Under the pieces are notes generated by a model. The model was not told the DNA's origin. It made no database searches and was given only the letters and a program-made list of their open reading frames with translations. Positions 33,002-43,544 of a DNA stretch of 64,000 nt are shown here, piece by piece. The position numbers were made by a program, and so were the translations under genes. The DNA comes from Diaporthe sp. PMI_573 (Eukaryota > Ascomycota > Sordariomycetes > Diaporthales > Diaporthaceae), in assembly GCA_021399435.1 (NCBI GenBank), contig JAJTUP010000010.1:1240001-1304000 (forward strand), read 5' to 3'. The first letter of the stretch is position 1, and the number at the start of each line of letters is the position of its first letter.

Positions 33002-34720
33002 ATGCCAACGCTGCGAGACGTCTTTGTCGCGGCGCTCAAGTCTTTGCTACGAGGCAAGACTTTCCTCCAGGCCCTGCTCGCCTTCTGGATCAGCCCTGCA
33101 GCAATCAAGGAGGCCGGGCCCGGGTCCCCGATACCCAAAGGGGCCGAGGTGGCCTCCAAACCACGCAGGAGTCCCGAGGACTTCCTCAACGAGGCCGAGG
33201 AGCTGCTGCTGCACCCCGTCCTGCCGGACGGCCTAAGGGGCTTCTCGAGGGCATTGAAGGCACAATTCAGGGATGCCCTGCTGCACAACCCGGCCTGCAT
33301 GCTGCCGTCATACAACCACCAGCTCCCCAGCCGTTCAGAACACGGCCAGTATCTCGCCCTCGATGTCGGCGGCTCGACGCTGCGGGTGGCCCTGGTCGAG
33401 CTGCGAGGCCGCGAGGCCCGCGGCAGTGAGAGCCGCATCGCCCGGCTGGACTCGTTCAAGATCGACCCGGCGGTCAAGCAGCTCAAGGGCACGGCTTTCT
33501 TCGACTGGATGGCACAGAGGATAGTGCACACCGTCTCCCAGGCCTTGGGGCCCGACAACAGCCCCGAGGAACCGCTGCTCATGGGCCTGGCCTGGAGTTT
33601 TCCCATCGAGCAGACCTCCCACAAGGGCGGCAAGCTGCAGGGCATGGGTAAGGGCTTCCTGGCAGCCGATGGTCTTCTCGGCCACGACCTTGGCGACATC
33701 ATCAGGACCGCCTGCAAGACCAAGGGCCTTCACGTGGAGCTGGCCGCCATCGTGAACGACTCGTCCGCCTGCCTCTTGTCCGAGGCCTACCTGAACTCAT
33801 CGACGCGATTCGGCCTGATACTGGGTACCGGCGTTAACATCGCCGTCCACCTTCCCGTGCCCACCATCGGCAGGGAAAAGTTCGGCAGCCGGCCGGACTT
33901 TTGGTTCGACAAGGCAAGCCACGTCATTGTCAACACGGAGCTGGGCATGTTCGGCAAGGGGATCCTGCCGGTGACGCGGTGGGACAAGGCCCTCAACGCC
34001 GCGCACCCCAAACCCGACTTCCAGCCGCTGGAACACATGGTCAGTGGGTTCTACCTGGGCGAGATGTGCAGGCTCGCCCTCATCGAGGCCATCGGCACGA
34101 CGGGCGTGCTGGGTGGCGTCGTACCCCCGTCGTTGCATCTTCCCTACTCACTCGACTCCGAGACAATATCCTTGATAGAAGCGTACGTATTACACCATCA
34201 AGCTCAGCTGTCTTACCAAGAGCCATCGGACCCGACAATGTTTACTGACGTGGCCTGCAGAGACACATCGGCATCACTAAAACCCTCAATCACCGTCTTC
34301 CAATCCCGCCACCCATCACCTGTCGAGCCCACCACAGCAGACATCGCCTTCATCCGCTCTCTCGCATCATATATATCACGGCGCTCCGCCGCCATCGTAG
34401 CGTCATCCCTCTTCGCCCTCTGGCAGTTCAAGAACGAGGCCGAGGCTGACCTCCTGGCTTCCTCGCACCCGGGCCGGCCGCACTTCGCCGCCGGGGCGGC
34501 GCGGGGCGAGCTGGCCCTCGACGATCACGTGGTCGCCTTCAACGGGTCTGTCATCGAGCAGTACCCGCGCTACCTCGATAACTGCCAGGGCTACATTGAC
34601 GGGCTTCTCTTGTCCGTAGGCGCCAGGCCCGGCGCTATCAGCCTCGCGGGCGCCAAGGAGAGTTCTCTGCTCGGGGCGGCGGTTGCACTGGCTTGTCTGG
34701 AGGAAGGCAAGGCAAATTAA
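33002..34720 (+). CDS. hxk3: Hexokinase-family N-acetylglucosamine kinase
   Basis: The frame is open from 33002 to 34720 (572 residues), but a 78-nt in-frame intron is likely (34183-34260, GTACGT donor, CTGCAG acceptor), giving 546 residues. Hexokinase blocks are ALDVGGSTLRVALVE (phosphate-1 loop), LAWSFPIEQT, AIVNDSSACLLSEAY with the catalytic Asp, LILGTGVNIAV (phosphate-2), and a C-terminal VDGSVIEQ-like block reading FNGSVIEQYP. The sequence is clearly less like the glucose hexokinases and sits inside the GlcNAc cluster. The best reading is therefore the kinase that makes GlcNAc-6-phosphate, called HXK3 in Trichoderma. The N-terminal ~70 residues are an extension before the fold. Substrate assignment rests on context. 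Confidence 0.88.
   Translation: MPTLRDVFVAALKSLLRGKTFLQALLAFWISPAAIKEAGPGSPIPKGAEVASKPRRSPEDFLNEAEELLLHPVLPDGLRGFSRALKAQFRDALLHNPACMLPSYNHQLPSRSEHGQYLALDVGGSTLRVALVELRGREARGSESRIARLDSFKIDPAVKQLKGTAFFDWMAQRIVHTVSQALGPDNSPEEPLLMGLAWSFPIEQTSHKGGKLQGMGKGFLAADGLLGHDLGDIIRTACKTKGLHVELAAIVNDSSACLLSEAYLNSSTRFGLILGTGVNIAVHLPVPTIGREKFGSRPDFWFDKASHVIVNTELGMFGKGILPVTRWDKALNAAHPKPDFQPLEHMVSGFYLGEMCRLALIEAIGTTGVLGGVVPPSLHLPYSLDSETISLIEAYVLHHQAQLSYQEPSDPTMFTDVACRDTSASLKPSITVFQSRHPSPVEPTTADIAFIRSLASYISRRSAAIVASSLFALWQFKNEAEADLLASSHPGRPHFAAGAARGELALDDHVVAFNGSVIEQYPRYLDNCQGYIDGLLLSVGARPGAISLAGAKESSLLGAAVALACLEEGKAN
34183..34260 (+). other. Likely 78-nt in-frame intron of the kinase gene
   Basis: GTACGT at the left edge and CCTGCAG at the right edge. 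Removal joins SLIEA to DTSASLK and deletes 26 residues that do not look like hexokinase sequence. Retention would leave an intact frame. Confidence 0.65.
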
Positions 34721-35696
34721 GGAGGTATGTTTATGGAAGGGCCAAGACATGACACGGGATTCCAGACGGTATCGGGGAAGCAAGCATCTGAAGATTCGAT
34801 TCAAGAATAAGCGATTCGCCAAAACAGCTAGTCATACCTATTCGGGGCTGTTCACGGCTTGCATACATCTAGCATAGTACAACGGGGTTCTGTGGGTCTC
34901 ATTTGGGATTTGAATTATGCCACGGTAGCATGGACGGCATGAAGGGATAAGGTGCTCGACACAAGCACACGCGCGCACAAACACACACACACATACATAA
35001 TAATCTCATGACGATCTCAAGACGCTGAACGTTTCAAATCCCCCCAGATGATGATGCTCGTATTGCGTACCAAGCAGCGAGAACCAATGCTCATGAGTGT
35101 GGCGCCTCTTCCCAACCTAAAGCCACCAGAAGAAGGGCTCTAGCAAGAAAAAAGAACAAAATGAAAGTAAAATCAGGAGTAATGATAACAGAACAAGGCC
35201 CACCCCGCCCCAAGTTATGTATATATCCAGACCAAGAAGCAGGGGTATAATTCTCAACAACGATCATTGCTTCTCGCCACGAGCCGAAACGACACAGCTG
35301 CCACCACCACCGCCTGGTCATAGCCAGCCGGGTGCCCACAGTCTCATGACAAGTGCATTACAAATATCAGAGCCGTCCACTACCACAAACGGCAGGTAAA
35401 GAATACCAACGCCTCCCGTATCGTGATCTCGTCCCATGCCGCAAAACACAGTATATTACAACAAAATTTGCCCCAGACGAAATGCTATCAACCGTATCAA
35501 TACCAAAATCAGTCAGACGAAAAATATCGTTTAGTTCTGTTCCGGACCTGCTGCGCCTTCAGCTCCGGGGGCACAAACACGTGGTGGACGACGTGAGGGC
35601 GGTAGATGGCGTCTACGGGTTGTTGCCTGCGGATCATAGTCAATATTTGCTCAGGGAACTGAGGGTTGCTAAACAATTTTCTTCTTCTCTCAGAAC
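34721..35696. other. Spacer between convergent kinase and RON1 genes
   Basis: No gene recognised. It contains a CA/CACACA stretch near 34965-34993 and the 3' flanks of both genes. Confidence 0.5.
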
Positions 35697-37494
35697 CTAC
35701 CAATCGTCGAGGCTTAGGGGGAAGTACTCGTAGAGTTGCTCTTCGTCGTCCTCGGGGCTCTTCTGCAGGTTCTGGCTGGCCGCCATCGACTTGGCCTGGC
35801 GCGGTGACGTGCAGTCCGAGCTGGAGCGGTTGGGGCTGCGCTCATCCTCGGAGAGGGACAGATTGATGGGCAGGCTAGAGGGCACGCCGCGCTGGAATGA
35901 GTTGCTACGCGGCGTTGTCGGCTGTCCTGGCTTGGACATCGACGGTTCCGAGGACCACGGCGGCACGGGCGGTCGGTTGAGTGTTGGTGACAGGGCGAGT
36001 TTCTTGGAAGACGATTGCCCTGGCTGGGCGTACGGGTGGGGGGATGCCCAGTCTCCAGACTGCTATGGTTAGGATTAGCCTCCTGCCTCGAGCGCTGCTG
36101 AAACATGTCAACAGGATGATGTTTCGTCATACCTGCATATTCCCTAGGGAATGGTACTTCTGCATATTCTGCGCCAGCTCTCCCGACCGCTCAGCCTTGG
36201 GAACGGGGGTTGTATCTGAAGGGGTCATGGTGGCCCTCCTCTCGGTCTTCTTTTCACCAGACAGGGGCACGTCTTTGCGGCTATCAAAATTCCTCGGGCT
36301 TCGGCCCCTGACAATGACTGGCCCGGACTGTATGTCTGCGAGCTTGAGATATTCGCCGCTCTTGGCCTTGCCCAGGAGGCTGATCTGGACGACATAGTGC
36401 TGCTGCAGCCCCTTGCGCCGGCCGTTGTTGGCCGTGGCGTGCTTGAATTGCAACCGTTTCCACGACACGGGCAGAGAAACGCGGTTGTGGTCCAGCTCTT
36501 GGCCGGTGGACATGTCGAGGGCTATGTTGGGAGGGGCGGCGGGCGACTTTGAGCCCTCGTCGCCGGCAGACTTCCAGGGGATTGATATGATCTCTGTCAC
36601 CTTCCCCTCGATGGATTCTATGGCGGTGATGGAGGCTGCAAGGTCAAAGATCTGGACCTGCTGCGACTGCTCGTCTATGATGTGGCTTATATTCCGTGGA
36701 AGGGTTACCTGGCCGGAGCACTGCCACAGGTTTCTCCGATAGCAGGTCAGTTCGAGAGGACGGCCGGCAGTGTCGCCGCCAAAGACGTCCTCGGCGACGA
36801 AGAACATGCCGTAGAGCTCGGCTGTCATGGTTGCGTCGGCCAGGATGCCGGCGCCATCGACGATCTGGGCCCTGGGGGTCGGGGCAGAGAAGCTGAGGAG
36901 CTTGTTGTCGAGCTCCTGGGAGGGCGACTCCTCGTTAAAGGGCTCGGTGCTGTCGGCGGGGACATCATAGGCCGGACGGGCCGAGTACGAGGAGAAAGGG
37001 TCTTCGAAGGTGTTGAAGTGCTCGAACTCGTACGAGGGCGTGAACGGGAGGGGCGCGAGGCCGTTGACACCCTCGCTGTTTAGTGTACAGTCTTGTCAGC
37101 CACGGGGCATTTCTTTCAAGCAGGCGATGCAGTCGGTCTGTCCCAGTGGGTCAGGCGTGCCCTGCCATGTGCCGCGCACGTGGAATGTGCGATGGGATTG
37201 GAATGTTGATAGCCTGATATCGCGGCACCGAGACACACGGGAAGGGGAATAGACATACAGTAGCGACTCGTCAAAGTTGAGGTCCTGGTCAAAGACGTTG
37301 ATGTCCACGCCGGCGGTGTTCATGTTGGCGGACAGGGGCAGGCTGTGAGGGTGGACGTTGGCATGGGCGTGTGCGTGGGCGTGTGCATGTGCGTGGGCGT
37401 GTGCGTGGGCGACGGTCGGCGGAGTGGGATTCTGGCCTGGACCGGCTCCGTGAGCAGCAGGTCCAGCGGCATGGCCCGAGTTGGAGGTGAACAT
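35697..37494 (-). CDS. ron1: Ndt80/PhoG-type transcription factor, RON1-like
   Basis: Three exons (37494-37259, 37075-36133, 36062-35697) give 514 residues. The middle exon encodes an Ndt80-type DNA-binding domain (roughly 140-345), with ELYGMFFVAEDVF, ELTCYRRNLWQCSGQV, LQFKHATANNGRRKG, QHYVVQISLL and GPVIVRGRSPRNF. An N-terminal Ala-His repeat of eight or so units (about 28-45) and Ser/Pro-rich flanks surround it. In Trichoderma reesei the Ndt80-like factor RON1 activates the GlcNAc gene cluster and is encoded within it. The position here, between the kinase and NGS1 genes, matches that arrangement. A nuclear activator of the neighbouring genes is therefore the likely role. Confidence 0.9.
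37361..37410 (+). repeat. GTGTGCGTGGGC tandem repeat coding the Ala-His run of RON1
   Basis: A short imperfect tandem repeat. On the coding (minus) strand it reads as alternating Ala and His codons in the first exon. Confidence 0.85.
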
Positions 37495-38443
37495 GGCATT
37501 CTATACGAGTATAGCTGTACTGTCTCATCGGCCATGCGACTAGGGCGGCGGCAGCGGGCGCATTCCCAGGCTCGCCCGCAGAGGAAGTGGAGATGTCGGT
37601 CCCGAGGCTGCTGGCCTGCTAACGCCTGGTGGTGCCGCCCGGAAGTAGCGTGGGTGAGAGGGGTGGGAGCGCGGTGGAGCGGTGGGCGGACCGGAAAAGG
37701 TACTGTGTTGGTTGACACTTGGGCAGGTTGAGAGAGTCGAGGGCCGCTGCTGCGTCGCGAGTGCGACTGAGATTCGGGACCCGCCCGCCCCGGTGCACAC
37801 AAGCGCCTGTGCTGCTCGTCTTAAAAGCTTCAATCTCTCTAATCTGTGGGGCCTGGACTGCTGCTCATGCGGGGAAGGGCCGCTGGTCGAGCGGAGCCGA
37901 CTAGGAAGTGCATGCATGCATGCAGTCTATGGGCCCCTGCCCAGGGCCTATCTAATAAGCGAGTAGCTAGCCCCGTTGTACAATGATCTGTATAATTAAT
38001 GAACAAGTCTTCCGACTTCACTTGATCTTGAATAAATATGCCTCTTGTCCTGCAACAGGATGGCAGTCATGCACCGACCGCCCCTTGCCCGTATCACAAG
38101 CACGAGCTTTGCTCGCTCACTACCCAACCTCCTATAGGATAACTTCCTATATAGAATAACTAGACCAGAGAGAGGTAGGCAAGCCACAGAGGCTCTACAA
38201 TAATGTTTTCAATTTTTTTCTTTTTGCGAATATAGCTGTGTTACTATAATAATGTGTGTGATATCATATTTTGTGTCTGAGACATGACCTTCTTCCCTCA
38301 CAGCATAACGAGGGGGTTACTCGCGCCGGTTCCGAATAGATAGAGCTGTAGTAAGCACTACACCGGGCAGGGAGCTACGCAAGCCCGTCTTGTCCATCAA
38401 GACAATGTCAACAACTGCGGGACACCCTCAGGGCCAAACCTGA
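37495..38443. other. Intergenic between RON1 and NGS1 genes
   Basis: No gene. The part from 37960 to 38300 is AT-rich, unlike its surroundings, and includes the dispersed CCTATAG-type element at 38116-38165. Confidence 0.5.
38116..38165 (+). repeat. Dispersed CCTATAG element, copy 1
   Basis: The 22 bases at 38116-38137 match 45368-45389 with one difference, and further CCTATA units follow. The element is AT-rich and partly palindromic (CCTATAGG). Confidence 0.6.
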
Positions 38444-41400
38444 TCAACATATATCGGACCACTGCAGACCGTTAGCATCCATCCCCCAGAAGCTAGGCCG
38501 GCCAGCCTGCCAGGCCAGGGCAACAGCGGGACTCACATTCTCGGGCGAGTTGGTCACCTCCTCAAACACCTGCAGCACCTGGAACCCCATCGCCAGCAGC
38601 GGCTCGTACAGCTCGTCCGTCACCCAGCTGAGCACGCTCCTCGCCGTCTTGTGTGCCTTGTTCTGCCGCACCCCCATGACCACCAGCCCCTGCAACACCA
38701 GCGTCGCCTGTGCCGTTGGCTCCACCAGCGGCGCCACGATCCCGCCCACCGCCTGCGCCCCGGACCCCGGCTGCAGGCACGGCATCAGGTGTGACAGCGA
38801 GCTGCCGGGGCTGCAGATTATCACCGTCCCCAGGATCCTGCCGCCGCTGTTCTTGGCCCGCACCACCCCACACGTCTTTACCTCCTGCAGCGCCGACTTG
38901 TACAGCTCCAGCGTCTCGCCGCTGGCTTGCGACCGCACGTGCTCCACCACGCTGTCCGCATTGTCCAGCCCGTGGATCAGATCGAAGCTGATCCCCGCCC
39001 GCGAGATGCTCTGTAGCAGGCCCTCGGGCACCGCCCAGCTCCCCAGCTCCGGGATCACCATGTTGGTGAGGCGCCGCGGGAACTGCGTGTCCCAGCCGCT
39101 GTTGATGAACCAGCTCCTCACGCCCGTGCTGTCATCGACGGGGATGCCGAGGAACACCCCCGGGAACGAGATACCGAGCCGGACCTTCTTGATCCCGCGC
39201 TTTTGGGTGAGGTGCCTCAGGGCGCGCCGATGCAGCGAGCGCCCGATCGAGACGTTGCGCTTCGTCGGGTCTACGAATAAGGCACCGATTATTCCGATGC
39301 CCTGGGTGTAGTATGTCGCGCAGAAACCGTACAGGGCTTTGGTGCTGCTGTTTCGCACCACAAAGTGTGACTCTTCAATTCTGGCGTTGCAGAGGTCGAA
39401 TGATGCGGCAGAAGTCGCCCTGAGGAAGTCGAGCTTCGGTGCGCTGGCCCTCGCGAGGGCCCTGATCAGGTCATCCAGGGGCCGTGCATCTCGTGCCTTT
39501 TCGTAGTTCTCGACGAGCCATTGCTGTCTCGACTTGAGCACCTTCTTGCTCTTCCTGAGCGTCCCTGGTAGCGAGCCCTGGGGTGTGAACTCGCCAAACA
39601 GTGCTCGCACGAGTGCTTGCATGGCTGTCTCGGTGAAGTCAAAAGTGCAGATATACGTACCGATGGTCTTGTCCATGGCAAAGTCGTACCTGTTACCTCA
39701 TGTGTCAGTGATCAATAGCCCGGCATGGTTTCTGCCACCATCAGGGAGGCAGGAAAGAAGAGCCGATGCCCATGGGATGAACTCACGGTGAGCTCACAGC
39801 AACAACAATCAACGACTTCTTTTGGCCGCTGGCTCGGAGCATCGAACACATCATGGCCACGTGCTTCGTAAAGCCTGATTGGTAGAGGTTCCGGTTGGCG
39901 TCTGCTGTGACGATGATGATCCCCGAAGCCCTGTTGATGAGGTTCTCGTGGACCGGACGGACGCCATTGGCGGTGTACGACGTGTGTAGCAGCTTGCCGT
40001 TCCTTGCGCGCGCGATTGCCCTCCCCATTTCCCGGAAGACACCTTCGCCGCTCATTATGGCGCCCCTCTCCCGGTGGGTCCACTTGTCGTGTATGGTGGA
40101 AGCGCTGACCCCTTTCTTCGCCTCAATCGCCTTTGTCGCAGCCGACGCCGGCAACGGCTTGACGAGCGGTGTCAGTAGCAACAGTTCCTCCCCCTGTTCC
40201 AGGGACTGTGACAGTGGCAGTAGCCTATCCTTGTCCCGCATGACCGCAATGGAGTTCTCGTATGCCTGTCTGGACAGCTTGAGGTGTGAGGGGTGCATCT
40301 GGGAGAGCAGAGATGTGCCGGGCGGGTTGAGTGCCTGGGGCCAAGAGGTGCAGCTTGACTTGAGGCGAAGGATCCTCCTCAGGGAGGTCATCACCCTGTC
40401 CCTGGCGATGATGCCGTTCTCTATGCCTAGCTTCAGCCCCGCGATTCCTTCGAGCTGGATGTTGTAGTCCTTGCACAGGAGAATCAGGTCGCATCCCGCC
40501 TCGACTGCCATCACAGTGCCCCCCTTGACACCGATCTCTTGGTACAGGGCTTCCATCTCCAGGCACTCGGAGATGGCGACCCCCTTGAAACCCAGCTCTT
40601 GTCGTAGCAGGTCGTCAACTACCTGGTCAGACAGGCAGGCATGAGACACATTCATGCTGGCTGATGCGATGCCACAGCCGCCGATGAAGACCCCGTCCAA
40701 GTTGCCCGTTGCGATGGCGTTCCTATAGGGCACAAGGGCACTGAGGCCGAGCTCCTCGAGGGTCTGTGTGATGATTGGGACATCCAGGCTGGAGCCCCTG
40801 AAATCCAAGTTTCCATAGGTTGGGAAGTGCTTGCCACACGTGGCCAGGCCGGCATCTTTGTAGCCGTTGAGCGCGGCGATGCTGTACTGGGAGACCTCCT
40901 GGGGATCGTCGCCGCTGGCCCTGACGCTCATGGGTTGGTAGCGGGCGTTGGTGAGAACGTCCAACACTGGGCCGAGAATAAGATTGACACCGACGGCCGA
41001 GAGCTCCTTTGCAGTGGCCTTGGCTACGTTGTATGCCATTTCGAGGCTGCCTGTTGCTGCCACACCCATGGCGCTGGGGAACTGACAGATATAGTCCTCG
41101 TCAAAGAGGCTGTTGACGCCGCCATTTTCCTGGTCCACGGCGATCAACAAGGGGTGGGGGTGGCCTGCATTGCGAGCAATGGTTTGCAACTCCTGGACGA
41201 GCTTGGCCGCCTGTTGAGCCGCTTGGAGTAGGGGATCTGGTCAGCAAACATGACAGTAGCGGGCGAGACTCGATGTGAAAGGGGGGCTTGTTACACTTCA
41301 AGTTCTTGGCGGTGAGGATGATGGACCCCAAGTGGTGGTCTTCGATGAGACTGCGGATTTGAGGTGTCTGCGGAGGTTAGACTTCAGAAGACGGAAGTTT

Positions 41401-41679
41401 GGGGAATAAAAGTATAATACTCACAACTTCGGTGCCGTCCCAGCCCATCAAGAGCATCTGGCCAATGGCCCTGCATCAACCTCACAGCGTCAGCTCATGA
41501 TGCAATCAAGGTGCCGCGGGCGGCCCGAGGCTTCTGAGCCACGGCGCATCGAGTTTCCACAATGCCAAAGGCTCAATACTCAAGCCGTGAGCAAGTCATG
41601 TCGTAACATAATGACCGTTCACATACCAATCAAGGTCCTGCCATATGTCCGTGTCCAAGTCGCCGTCTGGCTTAGCCAT
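38444..41679 (-). CDS. ngs1: NGS1-type GlcNAc sensor: GH3 (NagZ-like) domain fused to GNAT domain
   Basis: Six exons (41679-41627, 41470-41425, 41367-41295, 41221-39787, 39689-38537, 38461-38444) give 925 residues. The N-terminal half is a GH3 beta-N-acetylglucosaminidase-like barrel (AIGQMLLMGWDGTE, LLIAVDQENGGVNSLFDE, KHFPTYGNLDF). The C-terminal half is a GNAT acetyltransferase-like region (GALFVDPTKRNVSIGRSLHRRAL carries the acetyl-CoA loop; the string is split here for length as GALFVDPTKRN and SIGRSLHRRAL). In fungi, NGS1 is a GlcNAc sensor that acetylates histones at GlcNAc gene promoters. The barrel lacks NagZ catalytic residues: the acid/base DSH motif reads GSS (200-202) and the nucleophile Asp is Glu276 (ISECLEM). 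The last 75-nt intron is in frame (GTGAGT, GCTAAC branch, CTGCAG). Exons 3-4 used the donor GTAACA and acceptor CCAAG. Confidence 0.9.
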
Positions 41680-41908
41680 ACTTGAGGGTGCTGGGTGCTG
41701 CTGGTTGATCGTGGTTGATGGTCGTTGACGGTGGAGGGGATCGTTAGGGAGCGGGTCAGTAATCGCCAAGACTTCTGACACCAGCGCCTTACTCCAACTG
41801 TCTAGTGTGTAATGTCAATACACGAGGCAGTAAGCAATAGACCAGGAGGGTGCATAAAACCTCCCGGAGGTGGGTTCTATTGGGTGTGTTTCTAGTCTAC
41901 AGCTAGTC
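41680..41908. other. 5' flank of NGS1 gene
   Basis: A short upstream region. An open frame reaches into it (to 41781) but the better ATG is at 41679. Confidence 0.4.
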
Positions 41909-42401
41909 CTAATTAGGGGCTTTCTTCAGGAAATAGGTCTTGGGCCACTCTAAAGTGAGGAATGGGTGGGATAGAAGGCAACGGATTCGGAGGATTCGGA
42001 ATGGCCGGCTGTTGGGGGGTTTGGGTTGATTCGGCAGCCTGCCTCGATCTTCTTCTATCCGGGAGGAGGAGGAAAGATAAAGTTGGGTGTGTAGGTTGCC
42101 CCGCCGAGGTCCGCTGGGATTATTAAGATCGAGTCCTCTCTGCATGCGTCGACCCAACATTTCCTGCGTCGGGGAGTTCGAATCCAAGTTGAAGTCATCA
42201 CGGTCTGTCCGCCGGCCTGGGTATCGTCGGCCTGGGTCTCTTCCACCATCACTTGATCGTAGACGGACCGGATGTGTTCCATTCGTTCGGCGTGTGGGAT
42301 TTGTTGTCGCCTCTCGATTATGCGCTCATCTTGACTGAGATCTCAGGTTAATGGTGAAGGGAGTCACCCCCCCTAATCCAGTCTCGCATCAGTTCAGACA
42401 T
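41909..42401 (-). pseudogene. Possible small gene with a frame break, unknown family
   Basis: Two minus-strand frames look like halves of one protein. One (42335-42200) reads DERIIERRQQIPHAERMEHI, then SVYDQVMVEETQADDTQ. The other (from about 42200 on) reads DRDDFNLDSNSPTQEML, then GRRMQRGLDLNNPSGPRR, and ends at 41909. They would join if one base were added near 42200. A start-like MSELMRDWIRG lies at 42401, ahead of a G-run and possible splice signals that do not give a clean frame. It could be a decayed gene, a real gene with a sequence error, or chance. The residue make-up favours coding. It lies between the divergent NGS1 and DAC1 genes. Confidence 0.35.
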
Positions 42402-43544
42402 ATTGAGAGTCAGGGTCCCCCCCCCTTTTCTCCCACCACCAGATGGCTCCAGGGCTAGGGTATATGGCCCTGGAGAGCACAGATGACGCTAGGCTGCATG
42501 TGTCCAGGTGTCCAGGTACCTAGGTACCTAGGTATCTAAGACTGATTCGGTTCTCAACCTGACAAATGCAACGTCCCACCACCAAAAATCATACGTATCG
42601 TCATGCCGTATCCTCTTACCCACCTTGACGCCCGGTCGCCGCCGACTTCATCCTCCATCCCGCCTCCACATAGCACATCGCCCATGTGACGGCGGGGTTC
42701 GAGACATCCCACCACCCAACGACCACACGTATCCTCCTTGATGCCATATCAGTGACGGCAGCGATCATCACCACATCAGCAACGTCGGTTGGATGTTGCG
42801 ATCTTCTATCATCCATCCCCCCACCATTCTTGACGACGGCCGTGGCAGATTCCAGATCCCAGATTCCACATCCCAGCCTCGAGCGGGACTCGGGGCTTGT
42901 ACTCCCACCCACGATGACGCCCGGCCGAGGCCACGCATCCAGTCTGACAGTCGGGAGTCAGAGCCTATCTCGACACAAGAACGGGAGCCAGTGACCGTGA
43001 CCATGTGGACTGTCGCCCTGCGGCAACTGGCTTACTGTGCTGCACTGTGCCCAATGCTGACCGATGTGCCGCCGCCTCGATTCAGTTCATCTCATTACTA
43101 TGACCAGTTTCATCACCATGCATCCAACCAGCTTGCCCCCAATGACTAAGTGGGTTTGCACGAGGCTTCGTAGCCTCCATCCCTTAGCGCTCTTGTCCGG
43201 AGCTGTGTGAACCTGACGGGAGACCCGGCCTCTGCTTGTGCCGGCAACGTGATACCTAACCCACTTGCCTCTCTGGGCTTCCCAAGGTCTATCAGTCAGT
43301 CAGTGTTTCTGTACTGTAGCTCCTATCGTCACGACCCGAGTGCTACCTTGGTGGCCGTAAACCCTGCTGCTAGGTCGGTTAAGTATAGACTTTCATGCGC
43401 CCGGCTATCACTTCTCCCTCCTTGTTCATGGGGTCCCTTCATTACCAAAGAGAGGCCTGCCGGCTCAGGACACACCAGCAATACGCGACATACCCCCCAT
43501 AGTTTGGTTTTGTCACCTCAGACGATACTTCTTTCACCCTGAGA
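42402..43544. promoter_or_regulatory. Upstream region of the deacetylase gene
   Basis: No gene is supported. It contains C-runs near 42367 and 42418 and a palindromic ACCTAGGT repeat (42501-42539). It lies between divergent cluster genes, so shared control elements are likely but not identifiable. Confidence 0.4.
42501..42539 (+). repeat. Tandem palindromic GGTACCTA repeat
   Basis: Two GTGTCCAG-like units are followed by three ACCTAGGT units, each its own reverse complement. A single related unit is at 45484-45494. Confidence 0.75.

Noticed and set aside
40225..40566. Minus-strand ORF in another frame of the NGS1 gene
   Set aside because: Frame shadow of the GH3 domain, which reads correctly in the longer frame.
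42120..42200. GGAGTTCGAATCC stretch as a tRNA T-arm
   Set aside because: The remaining arms of a cloverleaf cannot be formed around it.
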